Assembly (NCBI RefSeq): GCF_001428865.1
Contig: NZ_LMIV01000001.1
Span: 925,776 to 989,775 of the forward strand
DNA: 64,000 nt
Source: Sphingomonas sp. Root241
GTDB lineage: Bacteria > Pseudomonadota > Alphaproteobacteria > Sphingomonadales > Sphingomonadaceae
Direction of reading: 5' to 3'
This document shows positions 47,124 through 54,738 of the stretch, piece by piece. Made by a program: the position numbers and the translations under genes. How positions within the stretch are numbered: the stretch's first letter is position 1; each line of letters opens with the position of its first letter. Below the pieces are notes generated by a model. The model had not been told where the DNA came from and ran no database searches. It saw only the letters and a program-made list of their open reading frames with translations.

Positions 47124-48492
47124 AGGCCTCCCGATATTTCTTCACGACGCGCAGCGCGACGATGTTGAGCAGCAGCGTGATCACGAACAGGGTCAGGCCC
47201 AGCGCGAACGCCGCCAGCGTCTTCGGGCTGTCGAACTCGGATTCGCCGGTCAGCAGGTCGACGATCTGCTTGGTGACGGTGGTCGCGCTTTCGAAAGGGT
47301 TGAGCGTGATGTTGGCGGCACCCGAGGCGGCCATCACCACGATCATCGTCTCGCCGATCGCCCTGGAGACCGCGAGCAGCACGCCGGCAACCACACCGGG
47401 CAGTGCGGCCGGGATCAACACCTTGGAGATCGTCTCGCTGGTCGTCGCGCCCATCGCCAGGCTGCCGTCGCGCATCGCGGTCGGCACCGCCGCGATCGAA
47501 TCGTCGGCCATCGACGAGACGAACGGAATGATCATCACCCCCATCACGAGGCCGGCGGCGAGGGCGCTTTCGGAGGAGGCGTAGGTGTAGCCGAACGACA
47601 CCGCGAGATCGCGCACGGCGGGGGCAACAGTGAGTGCGGCGAAGTAGCCATAGACCACGGTGGGCACACCCGCGAGCATCTCCAGCGTCGGCTTCATCCA
47701 TTTGCGCACCGTCGGCGCGGCATATTGGGTGAGGTAGATCGCGCTCATCAGCCCGAACGGGATCGCGACGACCATCGCGATCACCGCGCCGATGAAGAAG
47801 GTCCCCCAGAACAACGGCACCGCGCCGAGCGACTTGCCCGGGTCTGCGGCGTCGATCACCTGCGGGCTCCAGTGCCTCCCCAACAGGAAGTCGGTGATCG
47901 GCACCTGCTGGAAGAAGCGCAGTGATTCCCACAGCAGCGACAGGAAGATGCCCAGGGTCGTCAGGATCGCGATCAGCGAGGCGACCAGCAACAGCACCAT
48001 CACGCCGCGTTCGACTTGGCTGCGCGCCTTGAAGCTTGCACGGACGCGGGTGAGCGCGAAGGCGGCGCCGGCAAAGGCGAGCAGGATCGCGACCCCGGTG
48101 CCCATCCAGCCATAGCGCGATTGCGCCGCGCGCGTCGGCGCCGCGAGCTGTTCGGCAACGGGGTCGAAGGCCCTGGCGCCATCGTCGCGCGCCACCCGCT
48201 TGGCCTCTGCGAGCAGCGCATCCCGCTCGAACTCGAACTGCGGAAGCTGCGCCGCGGCCGGGTGCGTGAGCACCGCTTCCTTGACCAGCCCGGGGCTGAC
48301 GGCGCTCCACACCGCGACGAACAGCAAGGCGGGCAGCATCGTCCACATCGCGACATACATGCCGTGCTGGCCGGGCAGCGAATGGAGCCGCTTGGCGCCG
48401 CCGCGATCGAAGCGATTGGCGCGCGCACGCGCCGTCAGCCAGCCGATCAGGCCGAGCCCGGCGACGAGGAAAAGGAGGGTGAAGGCGTTCAC
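47116..48492 (-). CDS. pstC: Phosphate ABC transporter permease PstC
   Basis: This 458-residue inner-membrane permease has an extended N-terminal half (two extra hydrophobic segments and a periplasmic loop of about 70 residues with FEFERDALLAEAKRVARDDGARAFDPVAEQLA). The permease core follows: FWGTFFIGAVIAMVVAIPFGLMSAIYL, the loop TAMRDGSLAMGATTSETISKVLIPAALPGVVAG and the conserved RAIGETMIVVMAAG. The extension is shared with other alphaproteobacterial PstC proteins. It forms the channel with PstA. Confidence 0.95.
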   Translation of the reverse strand: MNAFTLLFLVAGLGLIGWLTARARANRFDRGGAKRLHSLPGQHGMYVAMWTMLPALLFVAVWSAVSPGLVKEAVLTHPAAAQLPQFEFERDALLAEAKRVARDDGARAFDPVAEQLAAPTRAAQSRYGWMGTGVAILLAFAGAAFALTRVRASFKARSQVERGVMVLLLVASLIAILTTLGIFLSLLWESLRFFQQVPITDFLLGRHWSPQVIDAADPGKSLGAVPLFWGTFFIGAVIAMVVAIPFGLMSAIYLTQYAAPTVRKWMKPTLEMLAGVPTVVYGYFAALTVAPAVRDLAVSFGYTYASSESALAAGLVMGVMIIPFVSSMADDSIAAVPTAMRDGSLAMGATTSETISKVLIPAALPGVVAGVLLAVSRAIGETMIVVMAASGAANITLNPFESATTVTKQIVDLLTGESEFDSPKTLAAFALGLTLFVITLLLNIVALRVVKKYREAYE

Positions 48493-48501
48493 GACGTCAT
48501 C

Positions 48502-49578
48502 TCAGTGCAGCTTGGCCGGATCGAGCGCGGTGCGCTGCGCCACGATCTGCGCCGAATGTGTCCGCAGCGCATCGGGCGCGGCGATCAGTCCGCGCTGGGT
48601 GAGCTTGCCCTTGGGGTTCCACATCGTCGTGTAGAGCGTCAGGAAGTCGGCAAGCCCCGGCACCGCGCGCAAATGGCGCTTCTTCACATAGAGGAACAGC
48701 GGGCGCGCGCCCGGGTACGTTCCGTCGGCGATACTCGCATAGCTCGGCGCCACCCCTTCGATCGGCACGCCGTGCAGCCGGTCGATATTTTCCTCGAGGT
48801 ACGAATAGCCGAACACGCCGAGCGCGTTGGGATTGGCGGCAAGGCCCTGGACGATCAGATTGTCGTTCTCGCCCTTGTCGATATACGGCCCGTCGTCGCG
48901 GATGCGCTTGCAGCGGCTGTCATAGGGCGCGGTGTCCTTGGCCGCCTTGAGTGCCTTGGCTTGCGGGTCCGCGGCGGCGCAGCCGGGCTCCATCACCAGC
49001 TCGACCAGCGCGTCGCGGGTGCCGCTCGTCGCCGGTGGCCCCATCACCTGGATCGGGATCGCGGGGAGCGACGGATTGACGTCGCGCCACAGCCGCGCGG
49101 TGTTGGGTTTGCCAGAAGGATTGGCGGCGAGCGCCAGATAGACATCCTTCTTGCTCAGCGCGAGCCGCGGTCCGTTGTTCGCCTCGGCCAGCGCGACGCC
49201 GTCGACGCCGATCTGGACTTCCATAATCTCGCCGACGCCGTTGGTCTGGCACAATTCGTATTCGGATTTCTTGATGCGGCGGCTGGCATTGGCGATGTCC
49301 GGATATTCCCAGCCCACACCCTCGCAGAAGCGCTTGAGGCCCGCGCCCGTGCCGATCGATTCGACCACCGGTGCCCTGCGTCCGCCGCCCTGGTTGACGA
49401 AGGTCTCGGCGACTGCGGTGGTGAAGGGATAGACAGTCGACGAGCCCACGACGCGGATCTCGCGCGTCGTGTTGCCGTCGCAGCCGGCCAGCGTGAGCGC
49501 CGCCGCTGCAATCAGGGCCAACCTGCCGAAAATGTGCGAACTCCCCGCTTCACCCGAGTCGTGCGCCGCGGCACGCAA
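48502..49578 (-). CDS. pstS: Phosphate-binding lipoprotein PstS
   Basis: This periplasmic phosphate receptor of about 358 residues has a lipobox LTLAGC, so it is membrane-anchored by acylation at Cys33. The family motifs are VVGSSTVYPFTTAVAETF, IGTGAGLKRFC, DIANASRRIK, GVDGVALAE and SGTRDALVE, the phosphate-binding loops. No ATG precedes the signal peptide: TTG 49578 gives the longest form and TTG 49521 would start right at the hydrophobic core. Start uncertain. Thirty bases separate it from phoR, and a weak Pho-box-like sequence lies there. Confidence 0.93.
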   Translation of the reverse strand: MRAAAHDSGEAGSSHIFGRLALIAAAALTLAGCDGNTTREIRVVGSSTVYPFTTAVAETFVNQGGGRRAPVVESIGTGAGLKRFCEGVGWEYPDIANASRRIKKSEYELCQTNGVGEIMEVQIGVDGVALAEANNGPRLALSKKDVYLALAANPSGKPNTARLWRDVNPSLPAIPIQVMGPPATSGTRDALVELVMEPGCAAADPQAKALKAAKDTAPYDSRCKRIRDDGPYIDKGENDNLIVQGLAANPNALGVFGYSYLEENIDRLHGVPIEGVAPSYASIADGTYPGARPLFLYVKKRHLRAVPGLADFLTLYTTMWNPKGKLTQRGLIAAPDALRTHSAQIVAQRTALDPAKLH

Positions 49579-49607
49579 GCCGCGTGTCTTGCAAGTCGGT
49601 TACGTCT

Positions 49608-50807
49608 TTATGACACTCGCAGTACCGGAAGCAGGATGCTGACGGTCGTGCCCTTGCCCACGGTGCTGGCGATATCGAGCCGGCCGCGATGCCGCTCCAC
49701 GATATGCTTGACGATTGCGAGGCCCAAGCCGGTGCCGCCCAGCGAACGGCTCCGTCCGGAATCGACACGATAAAAGCGTTCGGTCAGCCGGGGCAGATGC
49801 TGCGGCGGGATGCCTTCGCCTTCGTCCGCAACGGTCAGGCGCACCATCGCCTCGCCTTCGGGCTGGAGCGTCACGGTGACCGGCGTCGCGTCGCGGCCGT
49901 ATTTCATCGCGTTGCCGATGACGTTGTGAAGTAGCTGGCTGAGCTGGGTCGGGTCGCCCGCCACCGGCGCGACGTCGCCGATCTGGGTGACGAGATCGGC
50001 GGCGCGCGGGCTTCCCGAAAGTTCGATGATCACTTGCTGGGTCAGGTCGGCAAGATCGACTGCCTTGTCGGGCGCGCGATATTTCTCGGCCTCGATCCGG
50101 CTGAGCGAGATCAGATCCTCGATCAGCCGCTGCATCCGCTGCGCCTCACCGAACACGATCTTGAGGAAGCGGCCGCGCGTCTGGGGATCGTCGCCGGCGT
50201 CCTCGCGCAGCGTCTCGACATAGCCGAGCAGCGAGGCGAGCGGCGTGCGCAGCTCGTGACTTGCGTTGGCGACGAAGTCGACCCGCATCCTTTCGGCGGC
50301 ATAACTGCCGGTACGGTCCATGAGATGCACCACGCGGCGTCCATCCCCCAGCGCATGCACCCGCATCTCCCAACGCTGGTCACGCGTGCCCAACCCAACG
50401 AGGTGGATCGGCGCCGCCTGCGCGTCCTCGTCGGAATGCATCAGTCGTTCGGCGGCGGCCGGGTGGCGGATCGCGACGCGGACGTCCTCGCCCAGCACAT
50501 GATGCCCCAGCAGCTCGCGCGCGCCCTGATTGGCCGCCTCGACGCGGCTGCCCGCGATCACCAGCAACGGTTCGGCAATCGCCTCGATCACATCGGCAAT
50601 GGCGGGCTCCTTCCCCGGCTCGAGCGTGGCGCGTTCGGGCACGGAAGGCGCCTCGCCACCGCTCGCCGCGATCAGCACCGAGGCGACGGCGCAGACCAAC
50701 ACGACCAGGCTCGCCTGGACGTCGCCGTTCAACAACAGGTTCACCCCCGCGGCGATGACCGCGACGACGAGCGCCAGTGCTGTTCGGACCCCGAGAAAGG
50801 AAGGCAT
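49608..50807 (-). CDS. phoR: Phosphate regulon sensor histidine kinase PhoR
   Basis: This 399-residue kinase has two N-terminal transmembrane helices (VRTALALVVAVIAAGVNLLL and ASLVVLVCAVASVLIA) and a PAS-like domain (IADVIEAIAEPLLVIAG..VEAANQGARELLG). The HisKA box has phospho-acceptor His184 (FVANASHELRTPLASLLGYVETL), and the HATPase domain has VIGNAMKYG, DEGEGIP and GGTGLGLAIVKHIV. It phosphorylates PhoB when phosphate is low. ATG 50807 follows AAAGGGACAT. It is the first gene of the cluster, 62 bp from the divergent Tat-signal protein gene. Confidence 0.96.
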   Translation of the reverse strand: MPSFLGVRTALALVVAVIAAGVNLLLNGDVQASLVVLVCAVASVLIAASGGEAPSVPERATLEPGKEPAIADVIEAIAEPLLVIAGSRVEAANQGARELLGHHVLGEDVRVAIRHPAAAERLMHSDEDAQAAPIHLVGLGTRDQRWEMRVHALGDGRRVVHLMDRTGSYAAERMRVDFVANASHELRTPLASLLGYVETLREDAGDDPQTRGRFLKIVFGEAQRMQRLIEDLISLSRIEAEKYRAPDKAVDLADLTQQVIIELSGSPRAADLVTQIGDVAPVAGDPTQLSQLLHNVIGNAMKYGRDATPVTVTLQPEGEAMVRLTVADEGEGIPPQHLPRLTERFYRVDSGRSRSLGGTGLGLAIVKHIVERHRGRLDIASTVGKGTTVSILLPVLRVS

Positions 50808-50869
50808 ATGTCCCTTTCTAGGCCTGGATTTACGATTGCGAAAGCGGCGCGGGGGCATGACAAGGCATC

Positions 50870-51259
50870 ATGACCGACGAAACCACCGGACCCGTTGCTT
50901 CGCGCCGCCGCGCATTGATGCTTGGCGCCGCCGGCGCTTCGGCCATCGTCTCGATCCGGCCGGCGCTCGCGCAGACCAGCGCGTCGGTGATGAATTGCGA
51001 GATCCCGGTCCCCGATCCGGCGCGTGCCGGCAGCTATATCGCCGCGGACGGCACGCTGGTGCCCGCGGGCACGCCCGGGGCCTATCCGCCGCCGGGAACC
51101 GCGTTCAAGGCCGAGGACGTCAAGCGCGCACTCTCGGGCGGCACGCTGCCCGGCACCGATTACGAGCGCAGCCGCGCCTACACCAACTATATCCGCCGCC
51201 TGCAATCGGGCACCAGCGGCTTCACTTGCTTCGCATCGCTGCAGATGCCGCGCGGCTGA
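50870..51259 (+). CDS. Small Tat-exported protein beside the HPr-rel-A cassette
   Basis: This 129-residue protein has a twin-arginine signal (SRRRALMLGAAGASAIVSI, cleavage near ALAQ). The mature part of about 95 residues is soluble and proline/glycine rich, with two cysteines (MNCEIPVPDP near residue 43 and GFTCFAS near residue 121), so one disulphide is possible. I recognise no domain. It is divergent from phoR and precedes the PqqD-like gene on the same strand, separated by a 170-bp palindromic repeat. It is a candidate substrate or partner of the kinase-containing cassette downstream, by position only. Confidence 0.72.
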   Translation: MTDETTGPVASRRRALMLGAAGASAIVSIRPALAQTSASVMNCEIPVPDPARAGSYIAADGTLVPAGTPGAYPPPGTAFKAEDVKRALSGGTLPGTDYERSRAYTNYIRRLQSGTSGFTCFASLQMPRG

Positions 51260-51290
51260 GGCCGTGCCCGTGCCGCTGTTTTGCTCCCTA

Positions 51291-51446
51291 TCGTCATCCC
51301 CGCGAAAGCGATCGTTAATTCCCCAACATCGGTCGTCACCCCCGCGAAAGCGGGGGCCCATCTCGTGCCGAAGATCGGCGATCCCACGGCTGTTGTATGC
51401 GGGACGACTGCAGGAGATGGGTCCCCGCTTTCGCGGGGATGACGGG
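51291..51446. repeat. Dispersed palindromic repeat, copy 4
   Basis: A truncated half element (TCGTCATCCCCGCGAAAGCG, 51291-51310) is followed by a forward unit (51334-51365, core CCCCGCGAAAGCGGGG) and an inverted unit (51415-51446, core CCCCGCTTTCGCGGGGATGACGG). The core is the same as in copy 2 at 34.4 kb. It lies between the Tat-signal protein gene and the PqqD-like gene. Confidence 0.88.
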
Positions 51447-51457
51447 AAGGAGGGGGC

Positions 51458-51736
51458 ATGACCCTCTACCGCGCCGCGGCTCCAGATACGCTGCGCATCG
51501 TCCCGCTGGACGCGCTGACTTTGGTCTATCACCGCGCCTCGGGCATCACGCATATCGTCGACACGCCCGTTCCCGAGATCCTCGAGACGCTTGCCGTCGA
51601 ACCGCTTTCGGCGCCTGACCTGCTTGCCCGGTTGGCGAAAACCTTCGATCTGGTCGACGCCGATCCGCTGGCGCTCGCGGTGCGTCTCGACGAACTCGCC
51701 GCCGTCGGCCTGGTGGAGCGGTTGTGCGCCATCTGA
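51458..51736 (+). CDS. PqqD-like protein of the HPr-rel-A system
   Basis: This 92-residue protein has a PqqD-type winged-helix fold: an early strand pair (LRIVPLDALTLVYHRASGITHIVDTPVPEILETL), then a helical wHTH half (SAPDLLARLAKTFDLVDADPLALAVRLDELAAVGLVERL). This fold is the RiPP recognition element found in peptide-modifying systems, where it binds the leader peptide. The type found next to an HprK-related kinase is the PqqD-family chaperone of the HPr-rel-A system. ATG 51458 follows GGAGGGGGC. It overlaps the kinase gene by 13 bases. Confidence 0.85.
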   Translation: MTLYRAAAPDTLRIVPLDALTLVYHRASGITHIVDTPVPEILETLAVEPLSAPDLLARLAKTFDLVDADPLALAVRLDELAAVGLVERLCAI

Positions 51737-52587
51737 CGCAGCTCCGCATCGGTCCGGTAGGCTTTCGCGTCGGCAGCGACTGGCGCGTGCCGGTCGCAGT
51801 GCTCGACGACCTCTATCGCGACTATCCCGCGCCCGAGGACAGCATCCCCGACTTCAACGTCCATCTCTACGCCGCGCGGCCGTGGCGCCGTTTCCTGCGA
51901 CCCTCGGTCCATATCGGCGGCGACTTCGTCATCCCGGATGCCGCGCCGCTGCCGCTCGCGCAGGGGCTGCTCGCCGCGGAGATGGGGATGAACCTGCAGA
52001 TGGCGCTCGGCCAGTGCCGCTATCTGCTGCTCCACGCCTCCGCGGTCGAGCGCGACGGCAGGGCGCTGCTTATGACCGGCATGTCCGGCGCCGGCAAATC
52101 CACGCTCGCCGCTTTGCTGATGGCCCAAGGCTGGCGGCTGATGGGCGACGAGTTTGCGCTGCTCGACCCTGCGACCGGACTGATCCACGGCTTCCCGCGA
52201 CTGATCAGCCTCAAGAACGAAGCGATCGGCGTGATGGAGCGCGCGCTGCCCGGCGGGCGCTTCGGGCCGGTGCTCGAAGGCACGCCCAAGGGCACGATCC
52301 GCCATCTCGTGCCCGATGCCCGGGCGATCGCGGCGATGGCAGAACCCGCCGAGCCCCGCCTGATCCTGTTCCCGAGCTACGGCTTCGCCGCCGCCGAACG
52401 CGACGTGCTGCCGAGCGAGACCTTCGTCCGCCTCACCCAAGCCTCGACCAATTATGTCGCGCTCGCCGAACGCGGGTTCGACGCGCTGACCCGGCTGGTG
52501 CGCAATGTCCCGGCCCGCGCGCTCGATTATTCCGATACGGCTACGGCGCTGGTGCAGGTCGAACGGTTGTGGAAGGCGGCGGCATGA
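51724..52587 (+). CDS. HprK-related kinase A
   Basis: This 287-residue protein is related to HPr serine kinase/phosphorylase but without its N-terminal domain. Residues 103-108 (LHASAV) match the kinase strand-histidine region, the P-loop is GMSGAGKST (119-127), and GDEF (141-144) supplies acidic residues. HPr kinases phosphorylate a serine on a small protein, and related kinases in lasso-peptide clusters phosphorylate the peptide's terminal serine. GTG 51724 lies inside the PqqD-like gene, and the stop overlaps the next gene (ATGA). The target here is unknown. Confidence 0.88.
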   Translation: MRHLTQLRIGPVGFRVGSDWRVPVAVLDDLYRDYPAPEDSIPDFNVHLYAARPWRRFLRPSVHIGGDFVIPDAAPLPLAQGLLAAEMGMNLQMALGQCRYLLLHASAVERDGRALLMTGMSGAGKSTLAALLMAQGWRLMGDEFALLDPATGLIHGFPRLISLKNEAIGVMERALPGGRFGPVLEGTPKGTIRHLVPDARAIAAMAEPAEPRLILFPSYGFAAAERDVLPSETFVRLTQASTNYVALAERGFDALTRLVRNVPARALDYSDTATALVQVERLWKAAA

Positions 52588-53588
52588 CCGACGGCCGCAT
52601 TCTCGCCGACGCGCTGCGCGATCCTGCGACGACCGCAGGGCTCGGCGCCGACGGCTGGACCGCATTGCTCGCCATCGCCCGCGCCGAGCAGCTCACCGGC
52701 ACACTTGCCCACCGGCTGGAAGGCCTGCCGATGCCGCCCGCCGCTGCGCGCATCCTCGAGGATGCGCGCAGCTCGGCCGCGCAGGGTCGAACCGCCGCGC
52801 TGTGGGAAGCCGAAATGGCGCGCCGCGCGCTCGCGTCCACGCGAATGCCGGTGATCCTGCTCAAGGGCACCGCTTATGCCGCGGCGGGTCTGGCCGCGGG
52901 CACCGGCCGCTCGATCGGCGATCTCGACATCCTCGTGCCCCGTGCGCGGCTCGACGAGGCCGAGGCCCTGTTGCTTATGGCGGGCTGGGAATGGGTGAAG
53001 CCCGATCCCTATGACGATGCGTATTATCGCCGCTGGATGCACGAGCTGCCGCCGCTGATCCATCGCGAGCGCGATCGGATGATCGACGTCCATCACACGA
53101 TCCTGCCGCTCACTGCGCGCATCACGCCCGATGCCGACGCGCTGATCGCCGACAGTGTCGCGCTGGAGAACGGCTTGCGCATCCTGAGCCCTCCGGACAT
53201 GCTCTGCCACGCCGCCGCGCATCTCTTCGCCGATGGCGACCTCGCCGGCGGCATGCGCAATTTGTGGGACGTGCATTGCCTGATCGAGGAATTCGGCATC
53301 ACCGGGGTGGAGGCAAAAGCCGCACGCCACGGGCTTGGGCCGGCGGTCGCCCGTGCAGCGCGCCTTGCGAACACTCTCTACGGGACCGGGATATCCGAGA
53401 GCTGGCGCGTGCGGGACGGCGCCGATCCGCTCTATCTGCGCCGTCTGCTCGCCCGCGATGCATGGGGCCGGCCTGTGCGCAGGCTCACGCGGCTTGCATT
53501 CTACCTCCGGAGCCACGCGATCCGGATGCCGCCGCATATGCTGGCAAAGCATTTATTCATTAAATGGTGCAAATCCCGGCCAGGTTAA
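52584..53588 (+). CDS. Nucleotidyltransferase-family protein of the HPr-rel-A cassette
   Basis: This 334-residue protein of the NTP_transf_5-like type has LLKGTAYAAAGLAAGTGRSIGDLDILVPRARLDEAEALL, with the metal-binding Asp113 and Asp115 in GDLDILV. The remainder is helical with the pattern HELPPLIHRERDRMIDVHHTILPL and AHLFADGDLAGGMRNLWDVHCLI, common to this family. Such proteins add a nucleotide to a hydroxyl group of a protein or small molecule and occur in some peptide-modification clusters. ATG 52584 overlaps the kinase stop (ATGA), so PqqD-like, kinase and transferase are translated together. Confidence 0.85.
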   Translation: MTDGRILADALRDPATTAGLGADGWTALLAIARAEQLTGTLAHRLEGLPMPPAAARILEDARSSAAQGRTAALWEAEMARRALASTRMPVILLKGTAYAAAGLAAGTGRSIGDLDILVPRARLDEAEALLLMAGWEWVKPDPYDDAYYRRWMHELPPLIHRERDRMIDVHHTILPLTARITPDADALIADSVALENGLRILSPPDMLCHAAAHLFADGDLAGGMRNLWDVHCLIEEFGITGVEAKAARHGLGPAVARAARLANTLYGTGISESWRVRDGADPLYLRRLLARDAWGRPVRRLTRLAFYLRSHAIRMPPHMLAKHLFIKWCKSRPG

Positions 53589-53734
53589 TTAAATCATTAT
53601 TGACCTAGTGAGCGTGGGCAGAAGTAATAAGTACTGACGGAGCAGCGTTATATTGATTGCGAACGCCGTTTGCTTATGAGGGACTATGTTGTTCGTAGGG
53701 CAAAGTGACGAGGCAATCGCGATAACCCGGCAAG

Positions 53735-53750
53735 TTAGCGAATTGTTAAC
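53735..53750 (+). promoter_or_regulatory. CtrA-like site upstream of the small protein gene
   Basis: TTAGCGAATTGTTAAC differs from TTAA-N7-TTAAC at one base. It lies in AT-rich DNA (53589-53843) about 94 bases before the GTG start at 53844. No other feature is seen in this gap. Confidence 0.4.
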
Positions 53751-53843
53751 CTTTGTTATGCGAAGGTTAATCGCCACCGGGACAAACGGGGCAAGACGAT
53801 CAGGGGGCGCGGAAACGATGTAGTTCAGGGCAGTGAGGCAGTT

Positions 53844-54155
53844 GTGATCGACGAACCCGCGCAGGCTTTCGAGAACGCCGACGCCAAGACCATTGTCGCG
53901 GCGCTCTGGTCGAACTGGCCGATCGTCGCGACGCTCCGTCCCGCCGATGTCGGCATGGATGCCTCTCCCGATCGACTCATTGATTTCATCAAGGTGTTCC
54001 AAGATCTCGGCGACGCCGGCCTGATCACTTTCGAAGCCTTCATCGTCGGGCCGGGCGGGCCGCAGATGATCGATGCGGCGCTCACTGCCCGTGGCCGGGC
54101 GTTGCTCGGGCCGGACATGAATGCCGCACTGGCTGTCCGTCAGTTGGCGAGCTGA
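53844..54155 (+). CDS. Small soluble protein, possibly winged-helix
   Basis: This 103-residue cytoplasmic protein begins at GTG 53844 with GAGG six bases upstream. It has a helix-rich N-terminus (AFENADAKTIVAALWSNWPIVATLRPADVG), then RLIDFIKVFQDLGDAGLITFEAFIVGPGGPQMIDAALTARGRALL. The LGDAGLITFE...LTARGRALL pattern resembles the C-terminal part of small winged-helix proteins. No confident family. Its 3' end overlaps the convergent GAF-domain gene by 16 bases. Confidence 0.65.
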   Translation: MIDEPAQAFENADAKTIVAALWSNWPIVATLRPADVGMDASPDRLIDFIKVFQDLGDAGLITFEAFIVGPGGPQMIDAALTARGRALLGPDMNAALAVRQLAS

Positions 54156-54592
54156 GGCTGGCGGATCAGGTCCGTCACGATATCCGCCACCGTCCGCAAT
54201 ATCTTGAGGTCATGGCCGTCGAACTGGCGCTGGCCGCGCTGGATCGCGACGATCCGCCCCAGCGGCGCGCCGTCCACATCCTGTAACGGCACGCAGGCAT
54301 AGGATTGGAAGCCGAGCGCGCCGGCTTCGATCGGATCGGCGAGCTGCCACAATAGTGCCTCGGAGGATTCCGGCAGACCACCGGCCATCAGCACGCCGGC
54401 GGTTTCGAGCCGTTCGGGAGCGCCGATCGTGCGCTGCCGGGTCGCGTAACGGCGCAGGTCGATGATGGCGCCGTCCGCGACGAGTGTCAGCTGAACCAGC
54501 TCCGCCAGCCTCGCGGATGCGATCCGCGCGGCGGGGCGGGGGTCGGCAATAGCCTCTCGTGGAGAGGCATAATCTGACCTCTTCAAATTCAT
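54140..54592 (-). CDS. GAF-domain protein
   Basis: This 150-residue protein consists almost entirely of one GAF-type domain: LAELVQLTLVADGAIIDLRRYATRQRTIG, then SYACVPLQDVDGAPLGRIVAIQRGQRQFDGHDLKILRTVADIVTDLIR. GAF domains bind small molecules or cyclic nucleotides, or sense redox state. There is no kinase or output domain, so it would act through a partner. ATG 54592 is chosen; ATG 54661 gives 23 more residues with no domain and no better ribosome site. It overlaps the convergent gene at 53844-54155. Confidence 0.8.
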   Translation of the reverse strand: MNLKRSDYASPREAIADPRPAARIASARLAELVQLTLVADGAIIDLRRYATRQRTIGAPERLETAGVLMAGGLPESSEALLWQLADPIEAGALGFQSYACVPLQDVDGAPLGRIVAIQRGQRQFDGHDLKILRTVADIVTDLIRQPQLAN

Positions 54593-54738
54593 CCCCCCGA
54601 AACGACCCACGCTTCTTCCCCTATTTGTATGCTCAACATCTTGTACGAAAAATGCAAGCATGAGGGGAACTCAGGTAAAACACGGTTTCAAAAGTATTCA
54701 TGACGGAACGGAGGTAAGTTCTTCGCAACTGAAAAAAG

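Noticed and set aside
49598..49615. A possible Pho box (GTGTCATAAAGACGTAAC, minus strand) between phoR and pstS
   Set aside because: Only the first TGTCA half is good and the second repeat unit is poor. It also overlaps the end of phoR. Not strong enough to annotate.
33377..51446. A CRISPR array made of the repeated GCGAAAGC palindromes
   Set aside because: Copies are scattered, occur as inverted pairs, have no regular spacer spacing, and no cas gene is present.
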